64,000 nt of DNA, taken from the NCBI RefSeq assembly GCF_042242105.1, contig NC_092035.1, positions 13,132,477 to 13,196,476 on the forward strand, in the 5' to 3' direction. Positions 28,471 to 54,887 of this stretch are shown here, in pieces. The position numbers and the translations under genes are program-made. Below the pieces are notes generated by a model that made no database searches, was not told the origin of the DNA, and saw only the letters and a list, made by a program, of their open reading frames with translations. The first letter of the stretch is position 1; each line of letters begins with the position of its first letter. The stretch is from Pempheris klunzingeri (Eukaryota > Chordata > Actinopteri > Acropomatiformes > Pempheridae).

Positions 28471-30143
28471 AGAGGATAGAAAAAGACAAGGGGGGCAGAG
28501 ATCCCTGTCATGAGGAGGACCGCTGCTACTTTGTGGAGAACCACAAGCTTGGTGTTCTTACATCAATTTGAGAGGACATCCATTTAGGATTTTGGAAAAT
28601 GCTAAAAACACACATCCAGATGACATCCCTCACAGAGACACCAGATCGCAGCCCTCTGTCAGACTGTCCACTCAGCCACAGACACATCCTCAGGCACTGA
28701 CACACTAACAACCACATACATTCCTGGCATTTTCACAACAGCCAATTACGGCTCCCTGAACTGGCAGCTCTGGATGTTCCACACGCCAGCTGAGACGGCA
28801 ACTCGCTAGAATCTTTCTTAATTATCATCACAAAAACTCCCCAAACCCTACGCCGATAACACAGCGGCCACTGTTTCTAAAAGGCATGCAAATCACCGAG
28901 CGGGGCACGCAAACCGAGCTCTCTGTCAGCTTGCGGTAGACATTAATTCAGAAATTCAAGACAACTCCCATCCACAGTTGACATACCAAAGCGCCGCAGC
29001 ACCGATGTCATTAAAGCTGCTGCCTGCGGAGCCTCTCAGAGGACCCCTTTCTCTGAACAGCATTAGACAGCCAGAGAGCTGCCGTGCACAAACACATGCC
29101 TCACACTCACTTGTAGAGAGATTCCCAACTAATACTTTAGACGCCTGATCTGCATCAATACTGGCAAAGTCAGTCAAGTATGTTTGTGACTAAATTAATA
29201 AGATGATGAGAGCAGGAACATAATGAGGGGACGGCAGATAGTAACTACAAGTGGAAAGATGGGAACACAAGTGACAAAAAGAGGACTGGGACACCTGTTG
29301 GCTTTCCACCAGAGAGAAAAACCGAGATAAAGACGGAGAGATAGCGAAAAGCTGCTGTTTCTGTCTTTGAGGCTGGATCAGGGGTGTGTAGGTGTGGAAT
29401 GCTTGGACAGGAAGCTGGCTTCTATCCCACTTCCTGCGCTTTTCCAGGAAGTGGAGGTAGGAGATAAAAGTCAAGGTGAATGAAAAACGTTGAGCCATCT
29501 TCTTGTAGCCGCAACTAATGAAAAAGGTATTTGAATATCCACACTGATAGGCCACATCTGTTGTGTTTATCGTATCTTTTTGAAGATTTGCATGAGTTAT
29601 TAATGCGGGGGTGCGGCAGGAGGTTGATAAATATAAAGTTGAGACAGTCAGATCCTGAAATTAACAGCTGGATAAACACACAGAGAAACAGAGGACTGAC
29701 ATGGTGGCTCAGCTCTACCCTAAAGGCATCACTATCGCCCCACATCTGCTTCTTTTATATGCTGTCAAAACAGGCGATAATTCAATTTTTACACTTTACA
29801 GCCAGACTAAACTTTCTTACTTGCAATAACAACTCACAATAAAACTTATTTGGTGGATAACAACCACAGCTATTCCTCCATATGTTGATTGACAGCAATG
29901 AATTAAATCACTCTGGATTAAGAAAACGGCAACAAAATCCCTGTTATCATCCAACAACACATCACTCACCGACATCTGGAAGACTTCCTGTGTGTCGTCG
30001 AGCATCTGGACCCTTATGGAGACCTGTCGCCCTGGCGGCTGGGCAGGAGGACGCAGGCCCGGCTCCAGGGTGGACACCCCGAAACTCTCAGGGGCGCCCA
30101 GCCTCTGTGCGGCGGCAGACGGCCTGTCGGCTGGTTCGACCAT
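309..30143 (-). CDS. farp1: farp1, FERM/RhoGEF/pleckstrin protein, 5' portion (gene span, 10 coding exons, partial)
   Basis: FARP1 is a membrane-associated guanine-nucleotide exchange factor with the order FERM, FERM-adjacent, DH, PH, PH. It acts in dendrite and synapse development and plexin signalling (family knowledge). Exons at 29970-30143, 8700-8804, 7095-7137, 6923-7001, 4361-4458, 3011-3125, 1242-1389, 751-846, 477-640 and 309-377 join in frame with GT-AG borders and give about 364 residues. The N-terminal QMLDDTQE, the FERM F1-F3 lobes with [31 protein letters not shown] and [14 protein letters not shown], and the proline/lysine-rich EEPKPKPKP after F3 are visible. These match FARP1 better than FARP2, for example DLLKP and DDTQE. 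The human protein is about 1045 residues, so roughly the last two thirds, including DH and both PH domains, lie off the left edge. A lineage-specific farp1 duplicate cannot be excluded. Confidence 0.9.
477..640 (-). CDS. farp1: farp1 coding exon 9 (residues 287-341, F3 helix and FERM-adjacent start)
   Basis: This exon encodes [20 protein letters not shown] then [20 protein letters not shown] and [14 protein letters not shown]. It forms the C-terminal F3 helix and the start of the FERM-adjacent segment. The acceptor is a tandem CAGCAG: the exon starts at 640 if the second AG is used, or at 643 (one extra Gln) if the first is used. The shorter version matches the length of human FARP1. The donor is GTAAGG. 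Confidence 0.92.
751..846 (-). CDS. farp1: farp1 coding exon 8 (residues 255-286, FERM F3)
   Basis: This exon encodes [18 protein letters not shown] then [14 protein letters not shown]. The basic F3 strand pair typical of FARP proteins is intact. The donor is GTAAGT and both borders are in phase 0. Confidence 0.93.
1242..1389 (-). CDS. farp1: farp1 coding exon 7 (residues 205-254, F2 to F3)
   Basis: This exon encodes [20 protein letters not shown] then [20 protein letters not shown] and AHTGVLVFQ. It covers the end of F2 and the first strands of the PH-like F3 lobe, and is very close to FARP1. The acceptor is CTCCACAG and the donor GTAAAA. Confidence 0.93.
1390..3010. other. farp1 intron between coding exons 6 and 7
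   Basis: Unique intronic sequence of 1.6 kb. It contains a G-rich purine stretch near 1845-1870, a G run near 1948-1956 and short TG-rich stretches near 2070-2360. A 227-codon open frame on the minus strand at 1710-2393 is a His/Thr-rich by-product of those TG stretches. No gene is seen. Confidence 0.7.
3011..3125 (-). CDS. farp1: farp1 coding exon 6 (residues 167-205, FERM F2)
   Basis: This exon encodes [20 protein letters not shown] then [25 protein letters not shown] is a FARP hallmark. The middle, with TQSWQH where human FARP1 has ALDREH, diverges more than the rest of the domain. The donor is GTGAGT. Confidence 0.9.
3126..4360. other. farp1 intron between coding exons 5 and 6
   Basis: Unique intronic DNA of 1.2 kb with a GGGA-rich stretch just beside exon 6 (3130-3180). 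No exon, RNA gene or clear transposon is seen. Confidence 0.65.
4361..4458 (-). CDS. farp1: farp1 coding exon 5 (residues 134-167, FERM F2)
   Basis: This exon encodes [20 protein letters not shown] then [12 protein letters not shown], the start of the acyl-CoA-binding-like F2 lobe. The acceptor is CTCCCAG and the donor GTAAGT. The serine codon is split with the next exon. Confidence 0.93.
4459..6922. other. farp1 intron between coding exons 4 and 5
   Basis: A 2.5 kb intron. Its middle (about 4,850-5,470) is AT-rich, unique and free of simple repeats, with several TAAT-type homeodomain core sites. It is flagged separately as a possible regulatory block. Elsewhere I see nothing specific. Confidence 0.6.
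6923..7001 (-). CDS. farp1: farp1 coding exon 4 (residues 108-134, end of F1)
   Basis: This exon encodes [20 protein letters not shown] then LLEELTR, the conserved FERM F1-F2 junction. It is separated from exon 3 by only 93 bases. The donor is GTAGGT and the last codon is split 2/1. Confidence 0.92.
7095..7137 (-). CDS. farp1: farp1 coding exon 3 (residues 94-108)
   Basis: A 43-base exon encoding [14 protein letters not shown] plus the first base of the next arginine codon. It has a GTAAGT donor and a TAG acceptor. The DLLKP residues fit FARP1; FARP2 has EPMKP here. Confidence 0.92.
7138..8699. other. farp1 intron between coding exons 2 and 3
   Basis: A 1.6 kb intron with short TG runs near 7780-7825 and 8572-8583. 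No exon or RNA gene was recognised. Confidence 0.65.
8700..8804 (-). CDS. farp1: farp1 coding exon 2 (residues 59-93, FERM F1)
   Basis: This exon reads [18 protein letters not shown] followed by [17 protein letters not shown], which is the F1 lobe of FARP1. The acceptor is TCTCCCAG and the donor GTGAGA, both phase 0. It is separated from coding exon 1 by a 21.2 kb intron. Confidence 0.92.
10414..10451. repeat. (GT)19 microsatellite
   Basis: Perfect GT run, preceded by a GA run at 10,291-10,312. Confidence 0.95.
13170..13400. repeat. Interspersed repeat fragment (LINE/SINE 3'-tail type)
   Basis: Starts with tandem CAATCAAT then CTTTATTTATACAGCACCAA and continues with ACAGTGTTATCTCAAGACTC, GAGCAGGTCTAGACCAAACT, GAGAGACCCAACGATTC and CGTGAGCAAGCA. 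This ordered set is familiar from very common teleost repeats. The exact family is not assigned. Old and degenerate. Confidence 0.6.
23576..23620. repeat. (ATGG)n then (GAGAA)n tandem repeats
   Basis: Four to five ATGG units directly followed by GAGAA units. Confidence 0.85.
24614..24653. repeat. (GT)n microsatellite with GTGC interruptions
   Basis: Imperfect TG repeat of about 40 bases in the large farp1 intron. Confidence 0.9.
25850..25872. repeat. G23 homopolymer
   Basis: An uninterrupted run of 23 G on the plus strand; in the farp1 transcript it would be C23. Confidence 0.95.
27140..27345. repeat. Interspersed fish repeat (family not named)
   Basis: Contains ATAGACTGTATGTAAGAAGA, GATGTAGCCACTGTGACACC, CATTGGTTTGTGGACTGCTG and TTTTGAAGCC, an order seen in abundant teleost dispersed repeats. 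Boundaries are estimates. Confidence 0.5.
28417..28469. repeat. (TG)26 microsatellite
   Basis: Perfect TG run of 53 bases. A shorter TG run lies 110 bases upstream (28,288-28,308). Confidence 0.95.
29970..30143 (-). CDS. farp1: farp1 coding exon 1 (residues 1-58)
   Basis: The start ATG (30141-30143) has a strong Kozak context, GTCACCATGG. The reading encodes the FARP N-terminal signature [15 protein letters not shown], then the beginning of the F1 ubiquitin-like lobe ([16 protein letters not shown]). The exon ends with a GTGAGT donor in phase 0. A likely acceptor at 30198-30200, after a run of pyrimidines on the minus strand, would give 54 bases of 5'UTR (30144-30197) on this exon. An in-frame upstream GTG is not used as a start here. 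Confidence 0.9.
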
Positions 30144-33100
30144 GGTGACAGACGCCACAGGAAGGGGCTCTCGTGCTGCAGGCTCCTCTGCTCACGTCTG
30201 GAGGAAGGAAGGAAAGAGTGGTTTTAGATTTTACTCCCAAATTTTAGGGTTACACTTTGTGTCTTTTTATGCGATTCAAGCCAGTGAAGCCGACAGTCTG
30301 TTCAGTCTGTGCTGTTTGGTATTTTTGGCTTCTTAAACACATGGTCGGCTGTTTTCAGCCAGAAAGATCGGGCGATCTTCAAGATCAAGATCAAGCCCTC
30401 GTTCTGAACAGCACATTTACATCACATCCTGTGTGTTGGTGGATTTGTGCACACTTTTCTTGCAAGGTGTGTTTTTTTTGTTTGTTTTTTACAAAGGGAG
30501 TCAAATTGTGTGGGTTTGAGAGATGAAGAAACACATTTTGAGGACCAAGGTGGGAAATGAGAAGCTCCATCAACCTTCTCGTAGAACATGGAGGTTAAAA
30601 CTTTTCTAAATGTGGACAAAAAAATTATATTTTATTCATATCTAAAAAGGGGTAAAATGTTCTCTTGTGGTAACTTTGTGCTTAATTTGTCCAAGAACTG
30701 TGTGAAAACCCAGCCTCAGTTAGTCAGTCTAGGTTAAATTGACCTTGCATGATGTAAAAACCACCAGACATTTAGTCAGAGAGCTTTTCAGCTGTGATTT
30801 TTTTTTTTTTTTATTGGTCGGGATGATGAAATGAGGGTATAAACCACAGACTAGAACAGCCCCACAGAGCACGACAGCTCAAACTTGGGAGTCGGACGGA
30901 GCAGACAGACACGTCTCACACCTTGAGAGACACACACACACACACACTTACTCCAGCTGCTGATCATGCAGGTGGGATTTACCATGTTTCCTACAAACCC
31001 AACACAGGCCAGTTCAGACTTGAATCAAAGCTTCACAAGTGGAGCAGATGAGATACGGTCTGAGAACACACAAAGACACTACTCCCCCCCCCCCCCGCCT
31101 CTTTCTTCTTTCAGAACACACACACACACATACTTTTCAGTTCCCCCACTTCCATCCCACACTTGATAAACCTCAACCTCAGACAATAAATATGCTCTCA
31201 GACGGTTGGTGACATCACGGCTGAGGAATGCTTTGGAGGATGGTCAGGGGGGGCAACGTTCGGATGAGCTGCCCCGACACACAAACACAGTGGTGTGGAG
31301 TGTGTGTGCATGGGTAGTGTACAGGACAGGGAAAATCTAATCTTTCTTTGCTTTCTCTGCAGGTAAAATTGCCATTTTATCTTCAGGTCAGTCACATTTA
31401 GTCCTTCCCAGAGCCATTGCATCATTACTTGCAAAAAAGAAATCATTAAATCAATGTGGCATTAGGGGCCTAGTGGACGGCATGTTGCTTAACAGGTCGT
31501 TAAATCTTTCTTTGTAGTCACAGGCGCAAATCCTTTAAGCAGCATTTATCCTCAGTTAAGAAAACACACACTGCATTCTTGATGGTGAAAAATCCTCATT
31601 TATTCCTTTGCAGCAGCAACAGTGTGTGTGTGTGTGTGTGTGTGCTGCAGTGAGCAGGAGTGACCTGCACCAAAGACTCCATGATGACTGAAGACCTTTG
31701 CCATGTCCGCTGTAAAGTCTGTATTTTAAGTACAGGATGTGATCAGGAGCTGCCCGATTCTGACGTCTCCTCCAGATGACAAATACGGTTTTCTATTGCC
31801 AAAAACCAGAGACTAAAACTGGTGTATAATTTGTGGTCTTGTGTAGACTATCCTCAAATCAACTGTTCCTCTTCTCTGTGAGGCTGAAGGACAGAAAGCA
31901 CAGCGACACACTGGGAGAGCTGAAACCATTAATCCAACACAGGAACCTGCAGCTATCGATGTAAACCAAGTAGTGAAGATGTGCAGGTTTTTTGCCTGAG
32001 CATATTCATTACTCCACTTTTCTTCTTTTTATATGATTACATTGAAAATGCTTGGATTTTAAACTCTTTTCCGTTTTCATGTAAACAGCTCAGTAGGAAA
32101 ACTCCCTTTTTTTGGAATATGGAGTAAAACTAAGTGTTAGTTGAAGCCCTGCTGCTGACCCTTCAGTCCTCAGATAAACCAAAGCAAGAGGCCCCCGGAA
32201 ATGACACAGCCAGTGAACGCCTACAAGCTCCAGGAGAGCTGCTCTGGAGGTGACCTCTGACCTCAGTGTGAGAGTGGACTTCCTGAATTGGTTACCACAC
32301 AAAAAAAAAAAAACTATACTGTATATTTCCTGTGGAGACACAACAAACACAAAGAAAAAGATATGCAATAGTGCGTATCTGCATAGAAACAAGCCTTTAA
32401 CGTCCAAAGCAATGACACCATCTTCTCCTAAACCCTCCACCTGCACACACACACACACACACACACAGAACGAGCACCTCTCTTCACCTCAGTGACAAAA
32501 GCTGCAACTGGAAACTGGAGCCCAGCCAAGGAAGTGACCTGACAATAAAGGGACCTGACATTCAAGTTACTCATTACACCTGTGGGAACGCTGCTTTGTC
32601 TCTGTGTGCTACTTCCCCACTGCACCGAAACCAACGCTGTAGTCGGCTGCTCGCTGGTTTGGTCTGAAATTCACCTTCTTTCGAAGCTCTCTAAATATTT
32701 TCTGCTTGACAAAAAAGCCCTCCATGAAATCCTACACTCACTCAGTTAGTTAGTTACCTCCGTAAGTATCAACTCTGAGCCAGCTTTAAAGCTCTAAGTA
32801 ATCATTCACTAACAAGCAGAATTACCCTGACAGACATCAGTAGGTCATATTCTGCTTGGTTTTGCTGCTTGCACGCCTTCAGTCTCTTTAAGTGACCAGC
32901 AAGGAGGCTCAACAGGTTACATTTCAGGCTTTTAAGACTGTTTTCAAATCACAAAAACACAACTGCAGCTGTAGTAAGACGGCTCTTTTCCAAAAACCGT
33001 GTCCAAAAAGCTCATCCGTTGGCCTGCAGTGGCACTAAAACACAATGCAGAGACTTCCACAGTTCTGTCAATGGGTTTTCCATCATAAACAAAACCGTAA

Positions 33101-33849
33101 ATGTTCACTTGATGGATTTAAGACCTTGAGAATAACAATAATTTGGCGTTATCTCCTATTTTGGATCAGTTTCACAACTAAAAAGGGGGAAATTTGGATG
33201 CAGAGGTTTCATCACCTCCTCAGTAGGAGCTGGGGATTATACATAGAGTTAAGCAGAGCAAGAGAGGAATACAGAGCGAGCTGATCACACAGGCACAAAG
33301 GAAGCCACTGTGGGAGCCTCCAGCAGTGGGGCTTTAAACTCAGAGGGACTGAGGCCTCTCAAGCAGCCTTTGAACTGGCGTTAGCTGAAAGTTTCCCAAG
33401 AGTTTGTGAGAGAGAAGTCCGGCTCTGGGAATCAAATGTGAGAGTGTGTGTGTGCATCAACAGAGAAGGCTTTATGAGGCCACAGATCTGGTTCTAATCC
33501 TTTTCTTGTTATGAATTAGCATAGCAACTATTTTTTAATAAAGCGGAGTGGAAATAAACCATTACATAATCTTGTTAGAATATTCACAAGGAGGTTGCAT
33601 AATAGGCTGCCATAAAACAGGTCTGACCAATCCAAACTGTGATAAAGGCATTTTCAAAGCAGCATGAGATGATGAAACTGAATCATCCGATTATGTTAAG
33701 AGGAACTGACTTAAATATCCCAACAACACATGGTGGAAATCCTGAATCTGTGCAATAAAGGCCGGTCAGAGGTCACAAGCTGAAACCTACTTAAAAAGGA
33801 TGTGTACATGTGACATTAGGGGGTTTCATTGCGACGCTGCTAAGCAGTG

Positions 33850-33970
33850 TTTCAGAATCAGAATCAGCATCAGCATTCCTTTAATAATCCCCAGGGGGAA
33901 ATTGCTTTTCGTTACACACAGCTCCAAAGAATAAGAATAAACTTCAAACACGAAAGTAAAAAATATAAAT
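33850..33970. repeat. LINE-type 3' tail fragment
   Basis: A CAGAATCAGAATCAGCATCAGC direct-repeat start then CCTTTAATAATCCCCAGGGG and GAAATTGC, similar to common fish non-LTR retrotransposon tails (antisense to their own transcript). Confidence 0.5.
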
Positions 33971-34254
33971 ATATAAAAAGTATGTAGATTTAACACTTTT
34001 CATATAATATTTTGTTAATTAATTCGTCTACCTATACAAAGTGTCTTTATTCTGACTAATTGTGAGGAATAATCATTTAGTCTATAAAAAATACCAGAAA
34101 ACAGTGGGATAAAGTGGGATTTTGTCCAAAAACCCAAAGATATTTAATTTAGCACTAGAGAGAACATTAAAGGACTAAAGAAACCAGCAAAAGATCAACT
34201 CTGAGAATCTAGAACCAGTTCATTTTTGGCATTTTGTCCAAAAAGAAAAAAATG

Positions 34255-34500
34255 ATTGAGTCGTCCATCAATCAGAAGATCAGCAGTTCGATCCCCGGCT
34301 CCTCCAAGTCCACATGTTCAAGAGTCCTTGGGCAAAACACTGAAGCCTAATTTGCTCCTGAAGCATAGCTTCACTGTGTGAAAGGATAGTCTCCTCCAAC
34401 TTAGATTCCTCCTGTGTGAATAACGTGGGAATGGGAGGATGAGGACGTAGTGTAAAAGCACTCTGAGTAGCTGGAATGACTAGAACCGTTTACCATTCAA
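34255..34500 (+). repeat. tRNA-derived SINE-like repeat
   Basis: Carries a B-box-like GTTCGATCCCCGGCTCC (34,289-34,305) followed by TCCTTGGGCAAAACACTGAA, GTGTGAATAACGTGGGAATG and AAAGCACTCTGAGTAGC. This is the order of widespread teleost SINEs. It is degenerate and probably inactive. It lies in the inferred farp1 first intron. Confidence 0.6.
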
Positions 34501-35609
34501 GCAAAGAGTGAAACGTGCAGGGGTGTGTGGATAATTTGGATTTCTATGAGAAAACGACTATGTGGTAAATCAAAAAACCCAAGGGCGACCTACTCAGCTA
34601 TTCCCTGATCACTGTACTAAAGTAATGTGACGACACCTGAGCATGTTGCATTCACAGAGGAACCCTGTGGGACGCCATGAAAAGCTCTGGCAGTACATTT
34701 GCATTTGGAATATTTCACACATACCGTATGTTGTCCAAAGGTCAGGAGTGAGCCTCCGAGAACCATCCGAAGACTAGCCACCATAAAGGACCATAAAGGC
34801 AGGACGCTCATTGCCTGATTGTGTTACCTGTTGCCATTCTCCCAACAAGACCGTGTTGAATAAACAGCTCCTGAATCCACGCTATCTGACCTAACTGGAA
34901 AATGACACCCAGAGGCGCCAAACACAACCTGACGAGCACAAGGTGAGGGCCAGATCAAGGCCACGGCACAGCAGGCTTACACCGGGTCGATGGCGGGCGC
35001 GAGATACAACGTTTTTATCAAGGTGACACCCTGCACCCACTGAGCCATCAAGCCGCCCTACTGCCCTCAGGAGAATTCCTATTGTGAGGGTGTGTGTGTG
35101 TGAGTGTGTGTGTGAGAGAAAGAAAGAAAGCCAATTCTCCTGCCGCTGTGGGTGAGATATTGATTGCAGAAGTGAATTGGCAGCAGGGCAGCTCAGTGAT
35201 TAAGCAGACTAGAGCTAAATGTAGTGCCTGTGAGCAAGGCAATGCTGCCCCCCCCCACTGACCCTGTGCTCTGACCTCCCCCAGAAAAGGGTGGGGAGGG
35301 GGGTGCAAAGGCAGCACATGTCCCCCCCCCCCCAGAGATCAATGAAGGAAAGGGGTTTGTTTGGCAGCTGATGTTGTCACCTCATAGGTGCCATGCATGC
35401 CTTCTCCAAGGGGAGGGTGGGGGGGGCATGAATGCTCATATAAAAACAGAGAGCAGCCCTGAATGAGGCTCATTTAAAGGCACACACATCAAAAGTAGAG
35501 TAGGCAGAGCGCAAGTCCCAGGATGTAGGTTAGCAGAGTAATCCTTAAGGCCAGAGCAAAGATGTCAGTAGGCTATAAGGCAACCTGATCACACTCATCA
35601 GACAGGGCT

Positions 35610-35650
<41 letters not shown>
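35610..35650. repeat. (GT)n microsatellite
   Basis: About 40 bases of perfect GT in the inferred farp1 first intron. Confidence 0.95.
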
Positions 35651-35651
<1 letters not shown>

Positions 35652-36063
35652 GGCTCAATATCAACGTGCATGTGCTGACAGTGACAACCTATTGTAAGGC
35701 AGCAGAGAGCAACCCACAAAATAAAACACCACCCACAAGTGTGTGTGAGATAAAAAAAAAACTAAGATGCACGAAATGTTAACTTGGAGGGAAAAGCCTG
35801 CACCGAGGGCTGCCCCTGTCTACCATGAAGCTTACAGTAAGAGAAGCTCTGCTGGACCTCCTAAAGCTCAGCCGATTAGGAAAATGAACAGGCTGGCTGC
35901 AATCGAGGCGAGCTCCTGCTTAAGATATCAGGCTCATCAAACATCACGCACATCTCGCCTTCATGGAGCCGAAAGTGGAAATCGCAATAGATCCAAACAC
36001 GAGCGTGTGCAACAGAGGCTTCGCGTAACCTCGCTTCATAATCCGGACAGTGTGATTTCCTTA

Positions 36064-36420
36064 CCCCCCCCTTCTTTCTTCAGGATCCACAGATAGTCCG
36101 TCAGCAGGAGCTTTTATTTCCTCCGCGGACGGTAAATCCAACTCGGAGCTGTGCCGCCTCTAAGTTTGTGGTGGGTGAAGTCGTGCGCTCGCAGCTGATC
36201 CGCTCCCTCTCAGGTGGGACGTGGTTTCTGAGTGGAAGCCATTGAGACAAATGTGGGAAACCGTGCGCAGGGCTTCCTACTGGAACAATGAAGAGCTGCA
36301 CACCGCCTCCAGTACGGGCACCCCGGCGCTCCACCGCCAGGCGGAGAGAAAGTGCAAGCAGGGCGGAGGAACAGCGCCACCGCACGGCGCTCTGGGGAAA
36401 CACCGGCGTGGTAAAGGGGT
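36064..36420 (-). promoter_or_regulatory. farp1: Candidate farp1 first (noncoding) exon and CpG-rich promoter
   Basis: About 350 bases unusually rich in CpG compared with the surrounding introns, with several GC-rich boxes. On the minus strand it ends at a GTAAGG donor (about 36,058-36,063) preceded by a G run, which would splice well to the acceptor at 30,198. No TATA box is obvious. The placement rests on CpG density and the donor only, so the exact start of transcription is unknown. Confidence 0.45.
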
Positions 36421-36885
36421 TATATTCTCTATTATCAACACATATGAGAGGGGTATGTTGTCCTGTTTCTCCCCCTACATTCATATATTACAGGTTATTA
36501 TTATCATTATTGGTGGTAGTAATTAATTGATGCACACATTGATGGGTTAGTAATTATAATATGGTTACAAAACAGAATGTATTTAGTGAGATGGGTTATT
36601 ATGTGTGATGTGTGCTCTTGTATTTGGATGTCAATGCTTTTGGAGTTCAAATGTTAAATGCATGAGTATTTCTACACTGTAGTGTGACTAGATGCATTTG
36701 GCAATAAGGAGAATATTATTCATATTAATATATGCCAAATGCTTTAAGAAATATAGGTCACAGCTGTGTTTCAACACAATACCCATCCAACTTTAACAGT
36801 GCTGCTCTGTCTTCGCAGTATTGACCTTCTACTTAGATGTAAAAATGTGCTTTCACAATAATGTGATGAGGAGAAAAAGGATGAG

Positions 36886-36959
36886 TGGCCCGTACGGGGA
36901 TCGAACCCGCGACCTTGGCGTTATTAGCACCACGCTCTAACCAACTGAGCTAACCGGCC
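36886..36959 (-). tRNA. tRNA-Ile (anticodon AAT)
   Basis: A 74-base cloverleaf without intron. The 5' side starts GGCCGGTTAGCTCAGTTGG (A box), the anticodon loop reads CTAATAA, and the T arm contains GGTTCGATCCC (B box). The sequence ends GGGCCA without an encoded CCA. It appears identical to the standard vertebrate tRNA-Ile(AAT), including that gene's G-G mismatch in the acceptor stem. A T5 Pol III terminator follows on the minus strand (36,874-36,878). It sits between the divergent farp1 and chn1 5' ends. Confidence 0.97.
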
Positions 36960-37079
36960 ATGTCGATACGAGGTAAAAACGTCTGTTTTTATACATAAAA
37001 TAACAACTTTAAAGTACGTTATCAATTATAAATGTTAAGGCAAGATGTAACACAACTTCATTAGCTACGCTATAACAAA

Positions 37080-37230
37080 AACTACCTTTAAAGCGCGAGC
37101 GACGACGTCTTTCCAACCGCGAAGAAGCATCAGCCACGTCCGTTGCCATAGTTACCCCGGAGAGAGAGGGCGAGACTGCTCACGTGACCCAGCAAGATGG
37201 CGACCACAATGTAGAATGGATGTGAGCGTG
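37080..37230 (+). promoter_or_regulatory. chn1: chn1 (alpha-2 form) promoter and noncoding first exon
   Basis: A CpG-rich block with an RFX-like element (GTTGCCATAGTTAC, about 37,142-37,155), a perfect CACGTG E-box (37,181-37,186) and a YY1-type initiator (AAGATGGCGAC, 37,194-37,204). No TATA box is present. A GTGAGT donor at 37,228-37,233 could end a noncoding first exon that splices to the acceptor before 37,544, where the exon with the start codon begins. Which start sites are used cannot be seen. Confidence 0.55.
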
Positions 37231-37543
37231 AGTATTATTAGCTAACCGTCAAATTAATAAACCAGTTAATGAGTCCACTTCATTGTAAACCGGCGTCGGC
37301 GAACTTTCACTGAATTATGAAGCGAATGTTTTCTTAACGGTTTAATGCAAAATAACGTCCGCGAGCTCCGTTTTTTAAATCCTCGGGCTAACTAAAGTAA
37401 CGCAGACGGAACCTGCTAACGTTAGCTCTCCTATAATGTGAGCTTCATCATTTATTGTTTCTCGTCACTCAGCTGTTTCCTCTTCGGGCAGCTCATCGCA
37501 GCTCCACACTCTCACCTTGTTCTTTGTCGTCTGTCCTCTTTCA

Positions 37544-37629
37544 GGATTTAAACTGAGTGGGTCCGTTTTGCTGGATATTTGGATCTGCTGGTTAATTGTT
37601 CATCATCTTCTTCATATCACAGAATCAAG

Positions 37630-37648
<19 letters not shown>
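37544..37648 (+). CDS. chn1: chn1 coding exon 1 (start codon at 37630)
   Basis: The acceptor CTCTTTCAG is followed by 86 bases of 5'UTR and ATG GCC CTA AAT GTC TTT, encoding MALNVF; human starts MALTLF. The donor GTGAGC lies at 37,649. Only 19 bases are coding. Confidence 0.9.

Positions 37649-54887
<17,239 letters not shown>

Larger units (their letters stand above)
8805..29969. other. farp1 21 kb intron between coding exons 1 and 2
   Basis: The largest intron in the window. It holds many microsatellites (10,291-10,451; 23,576-23,620; 24,614-24,653; 28,417-28,469), a run of 23 G at 25,850-25,872, and repeats at about 13,170-13,400 and 27,140-27,345. It also has several unique AT-rich blocks near 9,690-10,020, 11,560-11,730, 23,100-23,270 and 24,100-24,230. 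No exon consistent with FARP1 or another protein was found in it on either strand. Confidence 0.7.
30198..36060. other. farp1 first intron (5'UTR intron), inferred
   Basis: Lies between the exon carrying the farp1 start codon and the inferred first exon near 36.1 kb. It contains a SINE-like repeat (34,255-34,500), a short LINE/SINE tail (33,850-33,970), C/G homopolymer runs near 31,084-31,096, 35,249-35,257 and 35,322-35,333, and TG repeats at 31,622-31,644 and 35,611-35,650. The right boundary is an estimate. Confidence 0.45.

Noticed and set aside
34970-35055. GAGCCATCAAGCCGCCC-type sequence resembling a tRNA or SINE end
   Set aside because: It does not fold into a cloverleaf and only a short stretch resembles known repeats.
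35767-36530. Several open frames of 80-127 codons in the CpG-rich region near 36 kb
   Set aside because: They overlap each other on both strands, as expected for GC-rich promoter DNA lacking stops, and none matches a known protein.
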